A stretch of 9,917 bases of DNA from Verrucomicrobiota bacterium (lineage in GTDB: Bacteria > Verrucomicrobiota > Verrucomicrobiia > Opitutales > Opitutaceae), in the NCBI GenBank assembly GCA_003694825.1, contig RFJS01000024.1, positions 1 to 9,917 on the forward strand, in the 5' to 3' direction. Shown piece after piece: positions 5,960 to 9,917 of the stretch. Made by a program: the position numbers and the translations under genes. The notes below the pieces were generated by a model, which searched no databases, had not been told where the DNA came from, and saw only the letters and a program-made list of their open reading frames with translations. Each line of letters starts with the position of its first letter. Position 1 is the first letter of the stretch.

Positions 5960-7153
5960 ATGCTTAAAGAAACATCCCTGTCCCGTCCCGGTTCGCCAGC
6001 CAGGCTCCTGCGGCCGATTCTCTGGAGCGTTCTCCTTGGGGCGCTGTCTGCTCCCTGGGCCTCCGCCTCGCTCTGGGAATCCTCCTCGTGGGCACTGACC
6101 GGTGATCTCGCCGCCGAATTGGCCTACGACAGCAACATTTTCGGCCGGGCGGACGGCGATTCGGATGTTTCCCTCACGGCAACGCCCGCCTTGCACTGGA
6201 AGCGCAAAGGTTCGGTGACGCGCCTCGACATCGATCTTTCGGCCGATTTCCGCCATTTCTTCGAATACGACGATCAGGACGCGATCGATCCTTCCCTCAG
6301 GATCACCTACCGCTATCCGGAGACGGAAGAGACGCTCACCTCCCATCAGATCGACTTCGTGGCCGAAAGTCGTTCGAGCGTGAACCTCAACGTCGGTGAC
6401 CGCACGAGCTGGGAGACGCTGCGGGGCGTCTGGTTCGGCACCCTGCGCGATACCGGCAAGACTCAGGTGCTTGGTCGGGTCGGTTCGGAATACGTCGATT
6501 ACAGCGACTGGGGCACGAAGAATCTCGATTTCTTTGCCGGTCTGGGGCTCGGCTGGCTTCGCACCGAGCTGATGCAGCTCTACGTCAACTACGATTTTGA
6601 ATATGAGGATGTCACATCGACGCGTTCCGGTGTGCTCGATTCGGACCGGACCTCTCATGGTATCAACTTCGGCGTGCGTGGCGAGCTGTCGCCGAAGATG
6701 GAGGGATCGGCCAATTTCGGTGTGCGCAACATCCGCTTCTCCGGTGGCATCAACCGATCGGGATGGGACTGGTTTGCCGACGCGGATCTGACCTGGCGGC
6801 TCCACGAGCGCCAGTCGTTCTCGATCACCGCGAGCCGGCGCAACCGTTTCGACCCGAACGGCAATCCCTACAACGACACCTACTTCCGCCTCTCGATGTA
6901 TCAGGGGATCACCACCAGCCTGTCGGGCAACATCGGCATCGGCTGGTCGAGTTTCGGCTACATCGACGATGAGGGAAACATCAGTGAGGAACGTCGAGAC
7001 GATATGTTTCAGGTTTCGGCGTCGCTCAATTACCGCCCGTCCGCCCGCTTCGAGGCCGATTGTCGCATCGAATGGTACAACAAGGATTCAAACAGCGAAA
7101 TCTACACCTTCAATCGCACGCGGCTTTCTCTTCGCGCGAGCTACCATTTCTGA
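5960..7153 (+). CDS. Outer-membrane beta-barrel protein (BBP2-like), polysaccharide locus
   Basis: A 397-residue exported protein. Residues 1-36 are a signal peptide: a basic region up to R18, a hydrophobic core PILWSVLLGALSAP, and an Ala-Ser-Ala site before S37. The mature protein begins SLWESSSWALTGDLAAEL and then has YDSNIFGR at 56-63; a 'YDxNIF' stretch just after the signal peptide is typical of 'putative beta-barrel porin 2' (BBP2_2) proteins. The remainder alternates polar and apolar residues with repeated aromatic girdle residues (e.g. FFAGLGLGWL, QLYVNYDFEYED). It closes with RLSLRASYHF, a C-terminal beta-signal ending in Phe. Placement directly upstream (35 nt) of a short OPX gene suggests it is the outer-membrane half of the polysaccharide exporter. 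A porin with another role is the alternative. Its ATG lacks a clear Shine-Dalgarno sequence. By length a barrel of 16-18 strands is plausible; this is an estimate, not a count. Confidence 0.83.
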   Translation: MLKETSLSRPGSPARLLRPILWSVLLGALSAPWASASLWESSSWALTGDLAAELAYDSNIFGRADGDSDVSLTATPALHWKRKGSVTRLDIDLSADFRHFFEYDDQDAIDPSLRITYRYPETEETLTSHQIDFVAESRSSVNLNVGDRTSWETLRGVWFGTLRDTGKTQVLGRVGSEYVDYSDWGTKNLDFFAGLGLGWLRTELMQLYVNYDFEYEDVTSTRSGVLDSDRTSHGINFGVRGELSPKMEGSANFGVRNIRFSGGINRSGWDWFADADLTWRLHERQSFSITASRRNRFDPNGNPYNDTYFRLSMYQGITTSLSGNIGIGWSSFGYIDDEGNISEERRDDMFQVSASLNYRPSARFEADCRIEWYNKDSNSEIYTFNRTRLSLRASYHF

Positions 7154-7175
7154 GTGCACAGCTCGCCACACATCC

Positions 7176-7180
7176 AGGGA
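7176..7180 (+). promoter_or_regulatory. Ribosome-binding site supporting the GTG start of the OPX gene
   Basis: AGGGA lies 8 nt before GTG 7189. The in-frame ATG codons at 7210 and 7213 have only GACTGATCGAAAA before them and no Shine-Dalgarno match. GTG 7189 is therefore preferred, although starting at either ATG would still leave an intact signal peptide. Confidence 0.5.
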
Positions 7181-7188
7181 TCGCCTGA

Positions 7189-7962
7189 GTGCATTTGACT
7201 GATCGAAAAATGATGAAGAACTCCAGACGTGGTCTTCGCTTTGCGCGCGCTTCACTGTCCTGCCGGTGGCTGTTGACGGCCATGCTCCTGCTGCCGCTGC
7301 CTGCCGTGGGCCAGTTTGCCGGCGGTTCAGGCGGAGGCGGCGCATCCGGAGGGCAGACCTCGGGTGGCGGCCAGGCCGGCGGCGGCGCCGGGGGCGGCCA
7401 GTCCTTCAATGGCGGTTTCAACGACTTCGGTGTCGGCGCCAGTTCCGATTACGAACTCGCGCCCCAGGATCTCGTCATGGTCGAGATGTTCGGCCAGCCG
7501 GACATTCGCACGGTTCAGCGTCTCACATCGAACGGCGAGATCCGCCTCCCGCTGATCGGTCGGGTCTCGCTTCGCGGCCTCACCGTGCGCGAAGCCGAAC
7601 TCGAGATCGAGCGTCTGTATCGAGAGGGTGGTTACTATGTCGAGCCGCAGATCATGCTCTCGGTGCAGCAATACAGCGAGAGGTATGTCGCCGTCTTCGG
7701 CCAGGTGCGCAATCCGCAGCGCATTCCCTTCCCGCCCGAGACGGAAGAGATGGGTATCCTCCAGGCGATTACGATGGCGGGTGGATTCACGCGGATCGCC
7801 AAGATGGACGCCGTGCAGGTTTCGCGGACAAACGAAAAGGGCGAGCAGGAGCGTTTCGAGGTCGATGTGTCGCGTTTGCTCAAGGCGAAGCGCTCATCGG
7901 ATGAGAGCGAGTTCAAGCTGCTGCCTGGCGACCTTGTCTTTGTCCCGGAGCGGACGTTCTAA
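7189..7962 (+). CDS. Short polysaccharide export (OPX, Wza-like) protein
   Basis: A 257-residue periplasmic polysaccharide-export protein. Residues 1-41 form a long signal peptide with twin-Arg/Lys-rich start, core WLLTAMLLLPLP and likely cleavage after AVG (Q42). There is no lipobox: the only Cys (C25) precedes the hydrophobic core. Residues 43-76 are an almost pure Gly/Ser/Gln linker. The Poly_export domain follows, from YELAPQDLVMVEMFGQPD (88-105) through SNGEIRLPLIGRVSLRGLT (114-132) to YYVEPQIMLSVQ (139-150). One SLBB-type domain follows, with VAVFGQVRNPQRIPFP (157-172), LQAITMAGGFTRIA (181-194) and the closing LLPGDLVFVPER (244-255). At 257 residues it is far shorter than E. coli Wza and stops right after the SLBB domain, so it lacks the amphipathic C-terminal helix that forms Wza's outer-membrane pore. 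It would need a partner to cross the outer membrane; the beta-barrel 35 nt upstream is the obvious candidate. Confidence 0.9.
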   Translation: MHLTDRKMMKNSRRGLRFARASLSCRWLLTAMLLLPLPAVGQFAGGSGGGGASGGQTSGGGQAGGGAGGGQSFNGGFNDFGVGASSDYELAPQDLVMVEMFGQPDIRTVQRLTSNGEIRLPLIGRVSLRGLTVREAELEIERLYREGGYYVEPQIMLSVQQYSERYVAVFGQVRNPQRIPFPPETEEMGILQAITMAGGFTRIAKMDAVQVSRTNEKGEQERFEVDVSRLLKAKRSSDESEFKLLPGDLVFVPERTF

Positions 7963-8019
7963 GGAAAAACGGTATCAGGAAACACGAGGAATCGGACACA
8001 GACTCAGCAGGACAAGCAG

Positions 8020-8024
8020 AAGGA
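8020..8024 (+). promoter_or_regulatory. Ribosome-binding site of the co-polymerase/kinase gene
   Basis: AAGGA, within AGAAGGATTTGAT, lies 6 nt before ATG 8031 and is the best-spaced Shine-Dalgarno sequence in the window. It supports ATG 8031 as the start. Confidence 0.6.
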
Positions 8025-8030
8025 TTTGAT

Positions 8031-9917
8031 ATGAGTGGACCCGAAAAAGATTCGAAGACCGACCGCCCGGGCATCGGCCCCGCCGACCCGGGGGCGGCAG
8101 GAGGGCATCCGGGGCCACGGTCGGATGAGACACCGCATGAGTCCGGCACTGTGCCGCCGCCGGTGATCGTCCAGTCGGGCATGGATTTCGATGATGGTCT
8201 CTCCGTCGAGGACATCCGGCGCCGTCTCGGCGTCATGATGGCCATTGTCTGGCGCTATTGGCCGGCCGGCCTGGCGGCAGCCATCATCGTGGCCTCCGCC
8301 TTTGGCTGGTTCATGTTCAGCCAGCCGGTCATGCACACCGCGGTGACGACGATCCTCGCGCAGAGCCCGCTCGAGAAGATCCTCGTCGAAGCCAGCCCGG
8401 CCGGCACCCCCGTTCAGGTCGAGGAGAACCAGCTCAAGAATCACCTCTCGGTCATGGAGAGCCGTGCCTTTCGCCTCCGCTTCGCCGAGTCGTTCAACGC
8501 CGAGGAACAGGCGAGGATTCAGGCGCCATTTCTCGGCGAGGAAGACGTGCCGACAGCGGCGGAGATCGCGGCCAATGCCGTCAGTGTTTCCCGCGAGCGC
8601 GGGCGCGAGTTCTTCACCATCACCGCGCAGCACCCGGACCCTGAAGTGGCGCTCATGCTCGCGAATCGGTTCGTCAGCGAGTATCAGCGCATGATTCAGG
8701 ACGAGGTGATGTCGGCCCGCAACCGAGCCATGCTCTACCTGCGGGAGCGGGCCGAAGAGCTGGCCGACGAGATCAAGCAGCTCGAGGACGAGCGGCGCAA
8801 ATACCGCCTCGAATACAATCTGATCTCGGTCGAGGAGAATCAGGGCGTGCTCGCCGAGCGTCTCAAGCGCATCAACCTTGCGCTCTCCGAAGTGCGCCTC
8901 CAGCGCCTCGGCCTGGAAAATGCCATCAAGCAGGCGGAGGCCGATCTCGCCGCCAATCCGCTGCCTTTCGACAATCCCTCGCTGGCCACCTTCGGCAACA
9001 ACCAGACGATGCGGCAGGAACTCGAGCGCTTGAAGAATGAGCGCGATCTCCTCGCGCAGCAATTCGGCCCGAACCATCCGAAGATGAAGGAGGCCGAGCG
9101 CAATATCCAGGGCATGGAGAATATCCTCAAGTCCGGCTTCAAGCTCGCCCTCGAAGATCTCAAGACGAAGCTGAAACTCGCCCGGGAGTCCGAGGAGCAG
9201 CTCACCCAGGAACTGAACACCGTCTTTGCCGAATCGCTCGAACTCGATCGCATGGCCGGCGGGTTCAAGCGTCTCGGCGACGAGCTTGCCGCCAAGCAGC
9301 AGGCGCAGGCCGATCTGCTGCAGCGCATCTCCCGCATCGACCTCAACGCCCAGGCGCCGGTCGATGCCCTCAAGGTGGTCGACTCCGCCTATTTGCAGCA
9401 CGGCAACGCCCTGCGCATGATCATGGCGGTCGGAGGCATCCTCGTGCTCGGTGTCGGCTCTTTCATCGGCGTGCCGCTCGTGATCTACACGCTCACCGAT
9501 CGGGTGACCGGCAGCATGGACCTCGAGTCGACGTTCAAGCTGGATACGCTCGGCGTGATTCCGCGGTTGCGCTCCACGCCGGTGGTCGATCGTCCGCACA
9601 TCGTCCGTGACAATGTCGATCTCGAGCATGTCGAGAACTTCCTGGCTATTGCCGCCCAGCTCGACATCTCCTCCTCCGTCCCCTATCCGAAGCGTATCGT
9701 TATCACCAGCACGGTGCCGGGTGAGGGCAAGTCGATGGTCGCTTCGAACCTCGCCTCGACGTTCACCCGGTATGGCCGCAAGACGGTGCTCGTCGACTTC
9801 GATTTCCGTCGGCCGGTCCAGCAGGATCTGCACGACATCCCGGATGATCGTGGCTTCCTCGCGTGGGCGGCGGCCGACTGTCCGATGGGCGAGGATCTGC
9901 TCGAGCCGGGCGGTCCG
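8031..9917 (+). CDS. Polysaccharide co-polymerase with BY-kinase domain (Wzc/ExoP type), 3' partial
   Basis: The first 629 residues of an inner-membrane chain-length regulator and tyrosine autokinase; the frame is open to the right edge. Residues 1-60 are a Pro/Gly/Asp-rich cytoplasmic extension. Transmembrane segment 1 is about 79-97 (AGLAAAIIVASAFGWFMFS) and segment 2 about 462-487. The periplasmic part between them is largely coiled coil (about 225-300 and 325-440) and carries FGPNHPKMKEAERNI at 345-359, the conserved PCP-2 signature. The kinase domain begins with IVITSTVPGEGKSMVASNLA (556-575), with Walker A GEGKS, and Walker A' VLVDFDFRRP (586-595) matching DxDxR of BY-kinases. Walker B and the C-terminal Tyr cluster lie beyond the window. 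The E-x2-R-x2-R oligomerisation motif expected before Walker A is not recognisable (HVENFLAIAAQL, 533-544). The gene follows the OPX gene by 68 nt and should act with it in polymer length control and export. Confidence 0.93.
   Translation, partial: MSGPEKDSKTDRPGIGPADPGAAGGHPGPRSDETPHESGTVPPPVIVQSGMDFDDGLSVEDIRRRLGVMMAIVWRYWPAGLAAAIIVASAFGWFMFSQPVMHTAVTTILAQSPLEKILVEASPAGTPVQVEENQLKNHLSVMESRAFRLRFAESFNAEEQARIQAPFLGEEDVPTAAEIAANAVSVSRERGREFFTITAQHPDPEVALMLANRFVSEYQRMIQDEVMSARNRAMLYLRERAEELADEIKQLEDERRKYRLEYNLISVEENQGVLAERLKRINLALSEVRLQRLGLENAIKQAEADLAANPLPFDNPSLATFGNNQTMRQELERLKNERDLLAQQFGPNHPKMKEAERNIQGMENILKSGFKLALEDLKTKLKLARESEEQLTQELNTVFAESLELDRMAGGFKRLGDELAAKQQAQADLLQRISRIDLNAQAPVDALKVVDSAYLQHGNALRMIMAVGGILVLGVGSFIGVPLVIYTLTDRVTGSMDLESTFKLDTLGVIPRLRSTPVVDRPHIVRDNVDLEHVENFLAIAAQLDISSSVPYPKRIVITSTVPGEGKSMVASNLASTFTRYGRKTVLVDFDFRRPVQQDLHDIPDDRGFLAWAAADCPMGEDLLEPGGP

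Noticed and set aside
5921..6805. 294-codon minus-strand frame opposite the beta-barrel gene
   Set aside because: No recognisable domain, and the sense frame has a signal peptide, barrel pattern and C-terminal Phe. Treated as a shadow.
8004..9833. 609-codon open frame on the minus strand opposite the co-polymerase/kinase gene
   Set aside because: Same antiparallel codon register as the sense gene and low-complexity Leu/Glu/His/Arg composition; a GC-bias shadow.
1..9917. CRISPR arrays, tRNA/rRNA genes, insertion sequences, phage or defence genes
   Set aside because: Looked for spaced repeats, transposase or integrase motifs and cloverleaf-like segments in gaps; none seen. The gaps are short and the rest is covered by polysaccharide genes.

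Overview
The window is one contiguous stretch of a GC-rich (by eye a little over 60% G+C) Gram-negative chromosome. It carries part of an extracellular-polysaccharide (capsule/exopolysaccharide) biosynthesis and export locus. Every gene I can support lies on the + strand, and I see no tRNA, rRNA, insertion sequence, integrase or CRISPR array. Outer-membrane components (a signal-peptide beta-barrel ending in Phe and an OPX/Wza-like protein) show a diderm cell. A weak, purely stylistic guess is Verrucomicrobiota/Opitutae-like; the sequence alone does not prove the phylum.

Layout. (1) Positions 1-3249 form a tight block of sugar-assembly and decoration genes: the 3' part of a beta-propeller protein resembling the N-terminal domain of glucosamine inositolphosphorylceramide transferase; a GT4 glycosyltransferase (4-nt ATGA overlap with the previous gene); a class I SAM methyltransferase; and a left-handed beta-helix O-/N-acyltransferase. 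(2) After a gap of about 300 nt comes a WbpM/CapD-type membrane nucleotide-sugar 4,6-dehydratase with an unusual Ala/Glu/Gly-rich C-terminal tail. (3) After a second gap of 284 nt, which holds a 12-bp perfect palindrome and an imperfect direct repeat, comes the export module: an outer-membrane beta-barrel protein, a short non-lipoprotein OPX (Wza-like) protein with a glycine-rich linker, and a Wzc/ExoP-type polysaccharide co-polymerase fused to a BY-kinase domain that runs off the right edge.

How it fits together (inference from families). The dehydratase makes a 6-deoxy-4-keto nucleotide sugar. The GT4 enzyme adds a sugar to the lipid-linked repeat unit, and the methyltransferase, acyltransferase and possibly the propeller protein modify it. 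The co-polymerase/kinase controls chain length. The short OPX protein plus the adjacent beta-barrel would carry the polymer across the periplasm and outer membrane. The pairing of a short OPX lacking an outer-membrane helix domain with a neighbouring beta-barrel matches the 'composite OPX/beta-barrel translocon' arrangement known from Myxococcus xanthus EpsX/EpsY, and is the most interesting feature here. Flippase and polymerase genes (Wzx/Wzy), the initiating phosphoglycosyltransferase and the rest of the kinase are not in the window.

Codon preference changes along the locus: the decoration genes favour G-ending codons and the export genes favour C-ending codons. This fits a variable, possibly acquired, glycan cassette joined to a more native export module.
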